A stretch of 64,000 bases of DNA, from the NCBI RefSeq assembly GCF_017114995.1, contig NZ_JABXKL010000028.1, positions 1-64,000 on the forward strand, read 5' to 3'. Position 1 is the first letter of the stretch. Every line of letters starts with the position of its first letter. Made by a program: the position numbers and the translations under genes. Positions 1 through 10,046 of the stretch are shown here, one piece after another. Source of the DNA: Nostoc sp. NMS9. Lineage in GTDB: Bacteria; Cyanobacteriota; Cyanobacteriia; Cyanobacteriales; Nostocaceae. The notes under the pieces were generated by a model that saw only the letters and a list, made by a program, of their open reading frames with translations, was not told where the DNA came from and did no database searches.

Positions 1-2
1 GC

Positions 3-80
3 GGCCACGATAGTTTAGGGGTTGCCCTACGCAAAAATAGCTCGATGCCAGGTTTTATAATTCAAAATAAAAGCCCCTAG
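3..80 (+). CDS. Possible 3' end of a gene entering from the left edge
   Basis: One forward frame is open from the window edge and ends at a TAG at 78-80, just inside the left arm of a terminator hairpin. Only about 25 codons are visible and no domain can be recognised. The stop placed at a terminator is what a gene end looks like, but chance is not excluded. Confidence 0.3.
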   Translation, partial: GHDSLGVALRKNSSMPGFIIQNKSP

Positions 81-104
81 CTCACATCACAGCTTGGGGC
101 TTTT
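69..104 (+). terminator. Rho-independent terminator hairpin
   Basis: The arms AAGCCCC and GGGGCTT enclose an 18-nt loop and are followed by TTTT. This is a typical intrinsic terminator for whatever gene enters from the left. The 105-241 stretch after it shows no convincing gene; a 63-codon reading frame there has no recognisable features. Confidence 0.7.
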
Positions 105-338
105 GTTATGGTTGTGTGACAAAAAACTATAGCAATTTAATAACTATATTCAGATTGATTATTGTAGTAGTTGCAATCTCCATACCTTTTCCTCTAGCTA
201 TTTGTGACAGTAGCATTTTTGTCTTCGTCAGACATCGCCTCGTTGCAGAAAACTGCATAATTAACGAATATTTGCTTGTTTATCGTCCAAAGGTGCAATT
301 TTATTAGATACTCAAAGAATCTATATTAATAGCACCCA

Positions 339-2052
339 ATGACGAGAAAAGACCTATTCAACAGGTGTTTGCAGTTCGGATTGGCAGGGTTGCTGGGCTG
401 GCTAATTGTCAGTATCTTCAATGCTAAAACCCAAGCACAGCAAAGTAATATCGTACCTGACAACACACTTGGTGCTGAGTCCTCTCAAGTTATAGGCAAC
501 TTTCAAGGACAACCGATTGAAGTAATTACAGGTGGTGCGATTCGCCAAATCAATCTGTTTCACAGCATTGGAGAATTTAATATTAGCGAGGGACGGGAGG
601 CGTATTTCTTGAGTCCTAGCGCAGATATCCAAAATATTATGGCACGGGTAACAGGTAATAACCCTTCAGAAATTTTGGGGAGACTCGGCACATTTGATAA
701 TTCTAATCCTAATGTATTTTTTATAAATCCTAATGGGATTGTGCTTGGAAAAGATGCCAGTTTAGATGTACAGGGTTCGTTTGTGGGGACAACTGCAAAC
801 GGGATACAGTTTGGTAATCAAGGTGTTTTTAGTGCGACAAATCCTCAAGTAGCGCCATTGTTGACGGTGAATCCTTCGGCGTTGTTGTTTAATCAGATTA
901 ATCTGAATGCGGCGATCGCTAGTCAATCTAGACTAGGAAATGGGGGGGGCTTTTTGCTTCCTTAGGTAAAAGCTTGTTGTTAGTTGGAGGCAATGTAATA
1001 CTTGATGGCACACAGATGGGTGTTACAGAAGGTAGCATTGAAATAGGAAGTGTATCGGGTTGTGGAAGCGTAGAATTAATTTCTAATCGAAATGGATTAC
1101 AGTTAGGTTTTTCAGACACTATACTACGATCTGATGTGGTGTTACAAAACAATGCACAAATATTTGCGATCGCTGATGGTGATTTCGGTGGTGGTGATAT
1201 TGCGATTTATGCTCGTAATTTAGATGTTAGGGGAGACAGCCTGATTCGAGGAGGTATCCTAGCAGGATTACCAACAAAAGCTGAGACTCAAGCTGGAGAT
1301 ATATAAATGCAGACGATCGCATTTCTTTAGGTCAAAATCTACTGGTTAATAACGGTATTCAAGATACTGGTGATGGTATTGGAGGCAATATTAGCTTCAA
1401 TACAGGTTCGTTATTTATGACTGATAATGCTGCGGTAAATAGTTTTACTGCTGGAAAGGGGAACGCAGGAGATATTATTTTTAATGATTGTGACTTAATT
1501 TCTTTAAATACCAATGCACAGATAAATAGTTTCGCAGTAGATAGCAATGGTGGCAACATTCGCATTAGTACAGGAACTCTATCCGCCAAGAATGACGCTT
1601 TACTGGAGGTTAACAGGAACAGGTGGAAAAGTCGAAATTAACTCGCAAGGTATCTTTGGTATCGAGTCGCGGACAAAGCCGACCGAAAAGATATTACAGC
1701 CAGTTCCGAACAAGGCGTTTCAGGTGTAATCAACATTAACGCACCCGATACCAGTTCCATTCAAAACAGCTTCACCGAATTATCCCCGGTCATCGATACT
1801 AATGCACTCATCGCTAATAGTTGCATTTCACGCGGCACAAAGCGACAAGAAAACTCTTTTACCATTACAGGTTCTGGTGCTTTGACTACTAATCGTCCTG
1901 GTGTTTTGGTTTTTAACTACACAACTGGTGAGGTGAGAGGTATCGAAACTATATCCCGTCTTTGGAAGAAAGGCGATCCGATTATTGAACCTACTGGTGT
2001 ATATCAGCTGAATAATGGGCAGTTGCTATTGAGTCGAGAATGTTCTAATTAA
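339..2052 (+). pseudogene. Filamentous haemagglutinin/TpsA-like secreted protein, frameshifted (copy 1)
   Basis: This is a remnant of a two-partner-secretion exoprotein. The first 208 codons encode a signal peptide with a hydrophobic core and a QAQQ cleavage region. They are followed by a TPS (haemagglutination activity) domain carrying the family NPNGI motif. The frame breaks near 941-948 in an eight-G run, again near 1302 (one extra base), near 1610 and near 1695. Homology continues across all breaks to the C-terminal WKKGDP and LLLSREC motifs. The middle is rich in G/N/I beta-helix repeats, as expected for a TpsA stalk. No TpsB partner lies nearby. The second copy follows directly. The breaks could be assembly errors at homopolymers, but there are at least four, so a true pseudogene is more likely. 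Confidence 0.8.
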
Positions 2053-2194
2053 TGTTACACATCCACCTTTTTTGCTTGTTTGCGTGCAGTGTATACATGG
2101 AGAATGAACGAATTGCAGAAAACTGCATAATTAACGAATATTCACTTGTTTATTGTCCAAAGGTGCAGTTTTATTAGATACTCAAAGAATCTAT

Positions 2195-3958
2195 ATGAAA
2201 ACGCACCCAATGACGATCAAATACGGATTAAACAGGTATTTGCAGTTCGGATTGGCAGGGTTGCTGGGCTGCTTAAGTGTAAGTCTCCTCATTAGCGAAA
2301 GCCAGGCACAGCAAAGTAATATCGTGCCTGATAACACACTTGGGGCTGAGTCCTCTCAAGTTATAGACAATTTTCAGGGACTACCAATTGAAATAATTAC
2401 TGGTGGTGCAACTCGTCAAATCAATCTATTTCACAGCTTTCGAGAATTTAATATCAGCACTGGTAGAGGGGCTTATTTTTTTACTCCTAATGCTGATATT
2501 CAAAATATTCTGGCATGGGTGACAGGTAATAACTCTTCAGAAATATTGGGGAGACTGGGCACACTTAGCAGTTCTAGCCGGAATTTATTTTTGATAAATC
2601 CCAATGGGATTGTGTTTGGTAAAGATGCCAGTTTAGATGTGCAAGGTTCGTTTATAGGGACAACTGCGAACGGGGTACAGTTTGACAATCAAGGGGTTTT
2701 TAGTGCGACAAATCCCCAAGCAGCGCCATTGTTAACAGTGAATCCTTCTGCGTTGTTGTTTAATCAGAAATATTACGACAAGCAACCTTGCTCTCACTGG
2801 TAGCGCACGATTAGATACTAGTACCTTTGGGCAAGGAAATGCAGGTAACTTAATTATTAACGCTAGCGATCGCTTTGCACTAGAAGGAGCAAGTGGAGAA
2901 GTAGCCAGTGCAATTTTCAATATGGTGGAATTAGGCGGTGAGGGCAAAGGTGGCAACATAGAATTAATGCTGGTTCAGTTTCTATTTCTGATAGTGCATT
3001 TATCAACGCTTCAACCAAAGGTAGAGGTGATGCTGGAAATATTACCATCAACGCCCGCGATCGCATCTCGGTCAATGGTATAGGTCAGCCTAGATTGAGC
3101 ACCTTGAATGCAGGCGATCGCATTTCCCTCGACAGTAGCGAAATTCTTAGTTCGGTAGGCGATAATGCAGAAGGGAGAGGAGGCGGTATTTTTTTAACGG
3201 GGCGATCGCTTGACCTCAAAAATCAATCAGTTGTTTCCGTTGGCAGTTCTGGCAAGGGAGAAGGAGGAGATATTTTAGTTAAAGCCGATACTCTGCAACT
3301 GAGAAATCAATCTCAAATCTCGGCTGAAACTGGAACAACTAATGGAGGCAATATTAACTTGATAATTGATGGTCTACTGTTGTTACGTCGTAATAGCTCT
3401 ATTTCTGCAACTGCGGGTTTGGTAGAAGGTGCAGGTAATGGTGGTAACATCAATATCAACTCAAAATTCATCATTGCCATTCCTAAAGAAAACAGCGACA
3501 TTAGCCCCAACGCCTTTCAAGGAAGCGGTGGAAACGTAGAAATTAACTCGCAAGGTATCTTCGGTATCGAGTCGCGGACAAAACCAACTGAAAAAAGTGA
3601 TATTACAGTAAGTTCTGAACTAGGCGTATCAGGTGCGATCAACATTAACGCACCCGATACCAGTTCCATTCAAAACAGCTTCACCGAATTATCCCCGGTC
3701 ATCGATACTAATGCACTCATCGCTAATAGTTGCATTTCACGCGGCACAAAGCGACAAGAAAACTCTTTTACCATTACAGGTTCTGGTGCTTTGACTACTA
3801 ATCGTCCTGGTGTTTTGGTTTTTAACTACACAACTGGTGAGGTGAGAGGTATCGAAACTATATCCCGTCTTTGGAAGAAAGGCGATCCGATTATCGAACC
3901 TACTGGTGTATATCGGCTGAATAATGGGCAGTTACTATTGAGTCGAGAATGTTCTTAA
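2195..3958 (+). pseudogene. Filamentous haemagglutinin/TpsA-like secreted protein, frameshifted (copy 2)
   Basis: This is the second copy of the TPS-domain exoprotein. An ATG at 2195 (or 2210, matching copy 1) starts a signal peptide and a TPS domain with the NPNGI motif. The frame is lost near 2768, where AATATTACGAC joins out of phase, and again near 2960. It then runs open from about 2965 through 3958 to the same WKKGDP and LLLSREC ending. The 3095-3958 part alone is 287 codons with repeated GGNI/GGDI beta-helix turns. The family is exported through a TpsB outer-membrane pore to the cell surface. Here the disrupted frames make a secreted product unlikely unless the breaks are sequencing errors. 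Confidence 0.8.
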
Positions 3959-4030
3959 TTTTGGATCAAGTCGAGCTAAAATCATGACGGAAAGAAGCCT
4001 ATAACTCCTAAATATGTATCTCTATACAAG

Positions 4031-4861
4031 ATGCATACATCGTTCACACAGATGATAAAATTTACAAATTTCAACAGTGCCGGTAAACTGACCGCTCTTT
4101 TGTTCCTGATAACTCTCTTTCTCACACCTTGTGTGATTGTAAATGCAGGAGAACGTGGTGTATTAATGAAATTTGGCGAAGTACAAAACCAGATTTTAGG
4201 AGAAGGACTTCACCTAATTATTCCTGTAGTCAATAATGTGAAAAAGTTGAGTATCCGAGTCCAAAAACAGGAAATTTCTGCTGAGGCTTCTTCCAAAGAT
4301 TTACAAAATGTTTTTGCCGACGTAGCTCTCAATTGGCATATTATTCCACAGGAAGCAAATGCCATTTTTCAAGAAATCGGAGATGAACAAAATGTAGTTA
4401 TTCGGATTATTAACCCAGCAGTTGAAGAAGTACTCAAAGCAGTAATGGCAAAGTATACTGCTGAAGAAATTATTACTAAACGAGGAGAAGTCAAAAGTGG
4501 AGTAGATGATACATTGTCCACACGACTGGGTAGCTATCACGTTGCTGTTGATGATATTTCTCTAGTCCATGTGCATTTTTCAGAACGATTTGGTGAGGCG
4601 GTGGAGGCAAAGCAGATTGCTGAACAAGAAGCAAAACGAGCAGAGTTTATCGCACTGAAAGCAACAAAAGAGGCTGAGACAAAAGTTAATTTAGCCAAAG
4701 GAGAGGCTGAGGCACACAGATTATTACGTGATGGTTTAACTCCAGAAATTCTGCAAAGGCAAGCAATAGAAAAATGGAATGGTAAGTTGCCATTAATTGT
4801 AAGTAAGGAGCCTCCCAAATTGTTGAATTTAAGTGAATTTTTAAAATTTGACGAAAATTGA
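4031..4861 (+). CDS. Prohibitin/SPFH-domain membrane protein
   Basis: The 276-residue protein has one N-terminal membrane segment (about residues 17-37). An SPFH/prohibitin domain follows, starting at GERGVLMKFG and including GEGLHLIIP and the conserved stretch on inner-membrane assembly. An Ala/Glu-rich coiled coil (about 185-245) lies after it. Family members form large ring-shaped scaffolds in the membrane and affect protease activity and membrane order. Length and domain order match bacterial prohibitins. The ATG at 4031 is preceded by a weak ribosome site. The gene stands alone, 70 bases after the TpsA-like pseudogene, with no obvious functional link. Confidence 0.88.
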   Translation: MHTSFTQMIKFTNFNSAGKLTALLFLITLFLTPCVIVNAGERGVLMKFGEVQNQILGEGLHLIIPVVNNVKKLSIRVQKQEISAEASSKDLQNVFADVALNWHIIPQEANAIFQEIGDEQNVVIRIINPAVEEVLKAVMAKYTAEEIITKRGEVKSGVDDTLSTRLGSYHVAVDDISLVHVHFSERFGEAVEAKQIAEQEAKRAEFIALKATKEAETKVNLAKGEAEAHRLLRDGLTPEILQRQAIEKWNGKLPLIVSKEPPKLLNLSEFLKFDEN

Positions 4862-5030
4862 TCTTCTTGCTAGCTGATTTGCTCTCCATCCAGAGACTTA
4901 GAACCCCGATTTCTTGAATAAGTCAGTTTTTTTGTTCGTAACTCCTCCACCTATTGCTATATATACATAGTATGGGTGCATATCTATGTACCCATACTCT
5001 CGATTCCTTGTAGAAAGGTGATAAACTGAA

Positions 5031-5492
5031 TTAACTGTTGGAGAATAAAATAGGAGAATCAAGAATCTTCAACTGGATCAACAGCATAATCAACAGGGTA
5101 TAAACTGTCGAAGAAATTAAACCTGTGAACAATTCTTTTTTGAAGTTATGCTCTTGAGGCTCTTTTTGAAAAATGTCCTTAGAACCGAATTGCATCAAGA
5201 GAATTCCCACAATATTAGAGAGCCAGTATCCGATAATTGAACAAGGTAGAAGCAATTTTGGGGAAAGTAAACTACATGCATACCCAAAACCATAAGCTAT
5301 TGGCAAATTGAATAGTAAGTCATTCCACCAACATAATGGTGATAATAAATATCCTAGTACTAGAAAAAATCCACCTCTGAGTTTTTTGAAAATGTCTTTT
5401 TTGAACTCCACTGGAGTAGACTGTTGTAATTGGTCTAGTGCTGTGTCTCTTGTTACATTCAACTTTTGACTAACGTTTTGGACGCTTTCCAT
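5031..5492 (-). CDS. Hypothetical membrane protein
   Basis: This 153-residue protein is not a family I recognise. The first 35 residues are hydrophilic (a VTRDTALDQLQQ stretch). They are followed by about four hydrophobic segments near residues 41-62, 66-90, 92-104 and 125-145, separated by short charged loops. It is likely an inner-membrane protein. It has its own spacer on both sides and no operon partner. The reading frame is uninterrupted and the composition fits the neighbours, so I regard it as a real gene. Confidence 0.6.
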   Translation of the reverse strand: MESVQNVSQKLNVTRDTALDQLQQSTPVEFKKDIFKKLRGGFFLVLGYLLSPLCWWNDLLFNLPIAYGFGYACSLLSPKLLLPCSIIGYWLSNIVGILLMQFGSKDIFQKEPQEHNFKKELFTGLISSTVYTLLIMLLIQLKILDSPILFSNS

Positions 5493-5989
5493 AAAAAACC
5501 ACTATTCCTATCGTCTTAGTGTAGTTTAATATATAAACTAAATTAACGTCTAGTACACGAGTGATGACATTTTGGCTTTTTAATGCTGAAAGTTTTACTA
5601 ATGGATAGTCTCAGCAAAATTGTAAAAAGCAAAATTGAGGTTAAATCAACTGCAACTTCACGATATCTGAATTTCTGCTAGAGACACATCAGTTAGTTCG
5701 CTTCTTGCAGAATCTAGATTTTTCCTTGAATATCTGAGTGATATAGAACAATTTATACACAATTGAGAAAATCAACACTATTTATTGCTAAATAAGTTTC
5801 AAAATAAATATATATCTTCCTAAATCATAGCACACGATGAGTTCTAACACCGATACTGCAATAGCCAGAGCCTTATTAGGTTGGGGTGAATGTTGAGTTG
5901 CAAAATTTTTATGTTTTTGCATATAGCAGGGGCAGAAATTTGAAATAATAATAGCTACAATAAAAGTGCTGAGGTATCTTAATCGAAAA
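5493..5989. other. AT-rich spacer
   Basis: No supported gene. A minus-strand frame of 182 codons (5788-6336) covers part of it but lies opposite the better-supported gene at 5990-6262, has no recognisable domain, and looks like its shadow. Confidence 0.5.
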
Positions 5990-6262
5990 ATGACAGATTT
6001 AACTCCAAACAGCACCTTTTTAATAGTAGGAATTGTTTTTATAACGATTGCTGTCATCGGGCAATCTAAATTAGCTTTTATTGAAATAAATCCTGGTTGT
6101 TTTGGGAGAATTTTGGCTTTACTCATTGGTATTTCAACCCTATTATATGCTTTAGGACTACTCAATTTTTCAACAGTAAACCTGGATTTATTAAGAACTT
6201 CTCTGACAGAACAAATAAAACAGAGTATAAGTTCAATTAATGACCTTTTGCAAGGTTCGTAA
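5990..6262 (+). CDS. Small hypothetical protein with two membrane segments
   Basis: The protein has 90 residues from the ATG at 5990; a GTG at 5966 would add eight residues. It has two hydrophobic helices (about 9-28 and 38-58) joined by a loop that includes INPGCFGR, then an amphipathic tail of about 25 residues. I do not recognise the family. The clean alternation of hydrophobic helices and a charged tail supports a real small membrane protein rather than the opposite-strand frame that overlaps it. Confidence 0.55.
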   Translation: MTDLTPNSTFLIVGIVFITIAVIGQSKLAFIEINPGCFGRILALLIGISTLLYALGLLNFSTVNLDLLRTSLTEQIKQSISSINDLLQGS

Positions 6263-6403
6263 TAGATCATAAATAAACTTTTCTGTCTGCATCTTACAGC
6301 AATTTTCAGGTAAATAGATCGCAGTGGTTGAACCAACCGAAGGCATCATCTTCGGTAATGTAAATGTACATTTTTACTGAGTATATTAACGCTTCTTCCC
6401 CTA

Positions 6404-7621
6404 TCACCTTGATTCTTTTACCTGGATGCGAAATTTGCCCAATAATCGCTGCCAAGCTAGTTCTTTTGTCGTTTCATCCCAATGCCAGCGCAATAAATTA
6501 GCGGGTTGACTCTTGGCAATTCCAGGCAAACCAATGGCTTGTCTAGGTGCATCTGTAGCTAGTAAAATAGCAGTCTCCACATCACAAATCCCCCATTTTA
6601 CCAAATTCTGCACTCCCACTAATAAGGGTAAAGTCGTCCCCGATAAAGTACCATCGGCTAGTCGTGCTGTACCGTTTTGAACTTCAATTTGCCGACTGTC
6701 CCAAGGATAGACGCCATCGGGTAGCCCCAGAGGTGAAAGGGCATCGCTGACGAGGAACAGCCCTTTTTCTTGATAGCTAGCGCGAAGTAATATTTGCAGC
6801 ATCGTGGGCGAAACGTGTTCACCATCAGCAATAAAACCACACATCACATCAGGATGAGTAATTGCTGCCCCTAATAATCCTGGTTCGCGGTGATGCAATG
6901 GTGGCATGGCATTGAAAGCATGAGTTACCATCGTTGTACCGAGTTCAAAAGCAAGTTGCGCTTGGGCTGATGTTGCCTGAGAATGTCCTAAGCTAACGGT
7001 AATCCCTAAAGAACGCAAATATGGAATTATTTCGCCTGTGGGATCTAACTCCGGCGCTAGGGTGATGACTTTTACAACATGGGCATAATCACCCAAAACC
7101 CGCTTTACATCGTCAATTGTTAAGGGTAACAAGTACTCTGCTGGGTGTGCGCCGCGCTTTTGGTAATTCAAAAATGGGCCTTCTAGATGTACTCCGAGAA
7201 TCTTAGCAGATGACCTTACCCCCAACCCCTCTTTGTTGAGAGAGAGGAGAGTAAAATTAGCAATGACTGCAAGCGATCGCTGGATCTTTTCTACTGAAGT
7301 TGTCACAAGTGTCGGTAAAAATCCATCTACCCCGACATCCCACAAAAATTGCGTTATTTTCTGGAGTACATGAGCATTTTCAGCCGTTAAATCAGGAAAT
7401 GCCAAACCCAACGCACCGTTAATTTGCAAATCAACGCCACCCAATGAAATCCAGTCACCTGCAACATCTATCACGGATGTACAGATGTCCTTTTCTACTG
7501 TACCCATTGGCAAGATTTGCTCAATTATGCCCTTTTGATTAACCAAGAGCATCTGCAAATCTTTGTAACCAGGTACTCTAGCATTGATAATATCTACAGG
7601 ATTTTGTCTTGCTTGGGTCAT
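6404..7621 (-). CDS. nagA: N-acetylglucosamine-6-phosphate deacetylase
   Basis: The enzyme removes acetate from GlcNAc-6-phosphate to give glucosamine-6-phosphate in amino-sugar recycling. The 405-residue protein belongs to the amidohydrolase superfamily. It carries the beta-barrel start GDWISLGGVDLQING, the metal-site HLEGPF with its Glu, the histidines in LGHSQA and THAFNAMPPLHHREPG, and the catalytic Asp in LVSDAL. The ATG at 7621 is chosen because family members start close to this point. A longer frame from 7672 adds 17 residues without homology. About 14 residues (near 146-160) include a NKEGLGV stretch that looks like a small insertion. No nagB or transporter is adjacent. Confidence 0.92.
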   Translation of the reverse strand: MTQARQNPVDIINARVPGYKDLQMLLVNQKGIIEQILPMGTVEKDICTSVIDVAGDWISLGGVDLQINGALGLAFPDLTAENAHVLQKITQFLWDVGVDGFLPTLVTTSVEKIQRSLAVIANFTLLSLNKEGLGVRSSAKILGVHLEGPFLNYQKRGAHPAEYLLPLTIDDVKRVLGDYAHVVKVITLAPELDPTGEIIPYLRSLGITVSLGHSQATSAQAQLAFELGTTMVTHAFNAMPPLHHREPGLLGAAITHPDVMCGFIADGEHVSPTMLQILLRASYQEKGLFLVSDALSPLGLPDGVYPWDSRQIEVQNGTARLADGTLSGTTLPLLVGVQNLVKWGICDVETAILLATDAPRQAIGLPGIAKSQPANLLRWHWDETTKELAWQRLLGKFRIQVKESR

Positions 7622-7739
7622 CACACTCACGAGAAGATAGCTAAATCTGATTTTAGATGCAACCAACATCAATGAATCAATTTAAACAACGTCAATAGAT
7701 GAGATGATGATCTGCATCACCTAGCTTCTATAAGCTAGC

Positions 7740-7779
7740 TCAAATAATTTTGAATTTTAAATTTTGAATTTTGAATTAT
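7740..7779. repeat. AT-rich heptamer repeat upstream of purE
   Basis: Several tandem units of the type TTTTGAA or TTTTAAA lie directly in front of the purE start codon. Short heptameric repeats of this type are common in heterocystous cyanobacteria. Confidence 0.6.
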
Positions 7780-7780
7780 T

Positions 7781-8299
7781 ATGACTCCCCTAGTTGGTAT
7801 TATCATGGGCAGCGATTCCGATTTGCCCACTATGAAAGATGCGATCGCAGTTTGTGAAGAATTTGGTATTGAGAGTGAAGTGGCGATCGTTTCTGCTCAC
7901 CGTACCCCAGAACGTATGGTACAATATGCTCAACTTGCACACCAACGCGGTATTAAGGTAATTATTGCAGGTGCCGGTGGTGCTGCCCATCTACCTGGAA
8001 TGGTAGCGTCTTTAACTCCCCTTCCTGTGATCGGTGTTCCTGTACCCACTCGGAACTTACAAGGTGTAGATTCTTTGTATTCTATTTTACAGATGCCTGG
8101 TGGTATTCCTGTGGCAACAGTAGCGATCGGTAATGCCAAAAATGCCGGACTTTTAGCAGTACAAATCCTCGCAACTCATCAACCAGAATTGCTAGAAAAA
8201 GTGCAACAATATCGCCAAACCTTATGTGAATCTGTAATTGCAAAGCAAGCAAAACTAGAACAACTAGGCTATGAGCAATATTTACAGCAGATGTTTTAA
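7781..8299 (+). CDS. purE: N5-carboxyaminoimidazole ribonucleotide mutase, PurE
   Basis: PurE converts N5-CAIR to CAIR in de novo purine synthesis. The 172-residue length fits class I PurE. The N-terminal signature [14 protein letters not shown], the SAHRTPERM motif with its catalytic His, and the [12 protein letters not shown] segment are all present. The protein is cytosolic and octameric in the family. The start at 7781 follows an AT-rich heptamer run. purK is not adjacent. The downstream gene (monooxygenase-like) is separated by a heptamer repeat tract. Confidence 0.96.
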   Translation: MTPLVGIIMGSDSDLPTMKDAIAVCEEFGIESEVAIVSAHRTPERMVQYAQLAHQRGIKVIIAGAGGAAHLPGMVASLTPLPVIGVPVPTRNLQGVDSLYSILQMPGGIPVATVAIGNAKNAGLLAVQILATHQPELLEKVQQYRQTLCESVIAKQAKLEQLGYEQYLQQMF

Positions 8300-8363
8300 T
8301 AAATATTAATACCAGAGCAGCAGGAGAGTAAAGGAGCAGCGAAAGAATTCCTAACTCTTGACT

Positions 8364-8420
8364 TAATGACAAATGACCAATGACCAATGACCAATGACAA
8401 ATGACAAATGACAAATGACA
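8364..8420. repeat. Heptameric tandem repeat (ATGACAA/ATGACCA)
   Basis: Seven or eight units of the type AATGACA or AATGACC lie head to tail, a classic short tandem heptamer of heterocystous cyanobacteria. The last unit supplies the ATG of the next gene at 8415, so repeat-number change would move the ribosome site of that gene. Confidence 0.85.
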
Positions 8421-8714
8421 AACCAAACTATTTATATTGTTGCCCGTCTTATTGCTTTGCCTAACAAAGTAGAAGAACTAAAAGCTCTACTGTTAGAACT
8501 CATTGAGCCAGCCCGTCAGGAAGCAGGTGCAATCGAGTATAAACTTTTACAAAACCAAGACGATCCAACAGACTTTACTTTTGTAGAAGAATGGACTTCT
8601 GATGAAGCCCTGAATACTCATTTAGACTCACCTCATTTCCGAGCGGCAGCAGCTAAACTCGAAGGTTTAGTGACTGCTGCACCAGATATCCGCCGCTACC
8701 ATCTTTTGGCATAG
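8415..8714 (+). CDS. Putative quinol monooxygenase (ABM domain)
   Basis: The 99-residue protein has the fold-defining pattern of antibiotic-biosynthesis-monooxygenase/YgiN-like dimeric alpha-beta barrels: YIVARL at the start, a helix KVEELKALLLEL, the GAIEYKLLQN strand, FVEEWTSDEAL and a HLDSPHF motif. Members oxidise quinols or aromatic polyketides without a cofactor, or act as dimeric small-molecule binders. The substrate cannot be read from the sequence. The start codon lies in the last unit of a heptamer repeat; no Shine-Dalgarno sequence is visible. Confidence 0.82.
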   Translation: MTNQTIYIVARLIALPNKVEELKALLLELIEPARQEAGAIEYKLLQNQDDPTDFTFVEEWTSDEALNTHLDSPHFRAAAAKLEGLVTAAPDIRRYHLLA

Positions 8715-8875
8715 TGTCATCTTGCTAACTAGAAGCAGACTCTTTATTTTTGGGGATCATTTGGAATATTCTCAGTCTTAAATTCTAAGATTGAAGCGAT
8801 CGCTCCAGAATCATGCAGCATTCTGAAGTATCTTGATCCTGAGGCCTTAGTCAAAAATTGAGAGCTGCAACATCC

Positions 8876-9655
8876 ATGTGCCAACTGCTCGGAATGAATT
8901 GCAATGTTCCAACGGATATTTGCTTTTCTTTTGAAGGGTTTTCTGCACGGGGAGGAAAAACGGATGACCATAGCGATGGTTGGGGCATTGCTTTCTTTGA
9001 AGGAAAGGGATGTCGAATGTTTTTAGATGCCCAACCTTCTGTTGCTTCTCCGGTAGCGGAGTTTGTACGGAGTTATCCCATCCACTCAACCCATGTTATA
9101 GCCCATATCCGCAAAGCTACTCAGGGTGAAATTGCCCTGCACAACTGCCATCCTTTCCGCAGAGAATTGTGGGGTCAGTATTGGGTGTTTGCCCACAACG
9201 GTAATTTGCCAAATTTTGATCCAGAAAATTTGGGTTTTTATCAAGCCGTAGGTGATACCGATAGTGAAAAAGCATTCTGTATGATGCTAGAAACATTGCG
9301 ATCGCGCTTTCCTAAAGGTAAGCCCGATATCAAAGAACTGTACGCTGTGCTGCAAGAAATTACTGCTGTAATTGCGAAAGTAGGTATATTTAATTACTTA
9401 TTATCAGATGGAGAACACTTTTTTGCTTATTGCTCAACTAAACTCAGCTACATTATTCGCCAAGCGCCCTTTGCTGCTGCCCATTTAATTGACCAAGACA
9501 TGACCGTAGATTTTCGGGAAGTGACTACTGAACGCGATCGCGTTGCTGTCATTGCTACCACACCCTTGACTGACAACGAAGTTTGGACACAAATCCAACC
9601 AGGGGAATTACTAGTTTTTCAGGACGGGCTACCCCTGAAATATACATTCAGTTAA
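8876..9655 (+). CDS. Class II glutamine amidotransferase (YafJ-like)
   Basis: The protein has 259 residues. The start is set at ATG 8876 because the next codon is Cys. In this N-terminal-nucleophile family, Cys2 becomes the catalytic residue after Met removal. A frame from 8858 would bury it. Family motifs are present: DGWGIAF, HIRKATQG, NCHPF and FAHNGNL. Such enzymes hydrolyse glutamine to ammonia for a fused or separate synthase domain. This one is stand-alone and its acceptor is unknown. There is no gene partner on either side. Confidence 0.88.
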   Translation: MCQLLGMNCNVPTDICFSFEGFSARGGKTDDHSDGWGIAFFEGKGCRMFLDAQPSVASPVAEFVRSYPIHSTHVIAHIRKATQGEIALHNCHPFRRELWGQYWVFAHNGNLPNFDPENLGFYQAVGDTDSEKAFCMMLETLRSRFPKGKPDIKELYAVLQEITAVIAKVGIFNYLLSDGEHFFAYCSTKLSYIIRQAPFAAAHLIDQDMTVDFREVTTERDRVAVIATTPLTDNEVWTQIQPGELLVFQDGLPLKYTFS

Positions 9656-10046
9656 TAATAAATAGTTGTTCGATTTTTCCCATTTAGATAATTTCTAGAT
9701 GGGTTTTGTTTTTGATGCTCAGGACTTATTTGATTTTGTTGCCCTACGTTGAGCGAAGCCGATCGCTAGAACAGACTGTCCTTAAAAATTAGCTATTCCC
9801 TAGCAAGTTGCTTGATGCATCAGATAGCTAATTGCGATGCCTACGGCGGGCTGCGCCTACGCAATTTGATAGTTGAAAGTAAAAGCATTTTTAATTTTTC
9901 ACAGAACTGGTAAAATCACCATGTTCTTGATAAAGAATGTGAGGTTTTTTAGTGTTTGCAACTAGATACATGGAATCATCCAGTATTATAAACAGTATAT
10001 AACCGTATTCCCATCAATTATCTGTAGATTTAGTGGAGGAAATAGA
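9656..10046. other. Spacer and leader of the sulfate uptake operon
   Basis: No gene is supported. A dispersed palindromic repeat lies near 9833-9865. A strong Shine-Dalgarno sequence, GGAGG, lies at 10035-10039 in front of the next start. No regulator site could be assigned by eye. Confidence 0.5.
9833..9865. repeat. Small dispersed palindromic repeat
   Basis: The element reads GCGATGCCTACGGCGGGCT followed by GCGCCTACGCAA and can fold back on itself. Near-identical pieces occur at 16842-16870, 34483-34512 and 35656-35684, in either orientation. Confidence 0.75.

Larger units (their letters stand above)
242..3958 (+). repeat. Tandem duplication of a TpsA-like gene with its leader
   Basis: The segment from about 242 to 2055 is repeated from about 2111 to 3958. 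The duplicated unit includes the non-coding leader, which shares AAAACTGCATAATTAACGAA at both starts. The last 310 bases (1738-2048 and 3648-3957) differ at only a few positions, while the 5' halves are clearly more diverged. Confidence 0.85.

Noticed and set aside
5788..6336. 182-codon minus-strand frame
   Set aside because: Lies opposite a small membrane protein with better features; no domain and an irregular composition.
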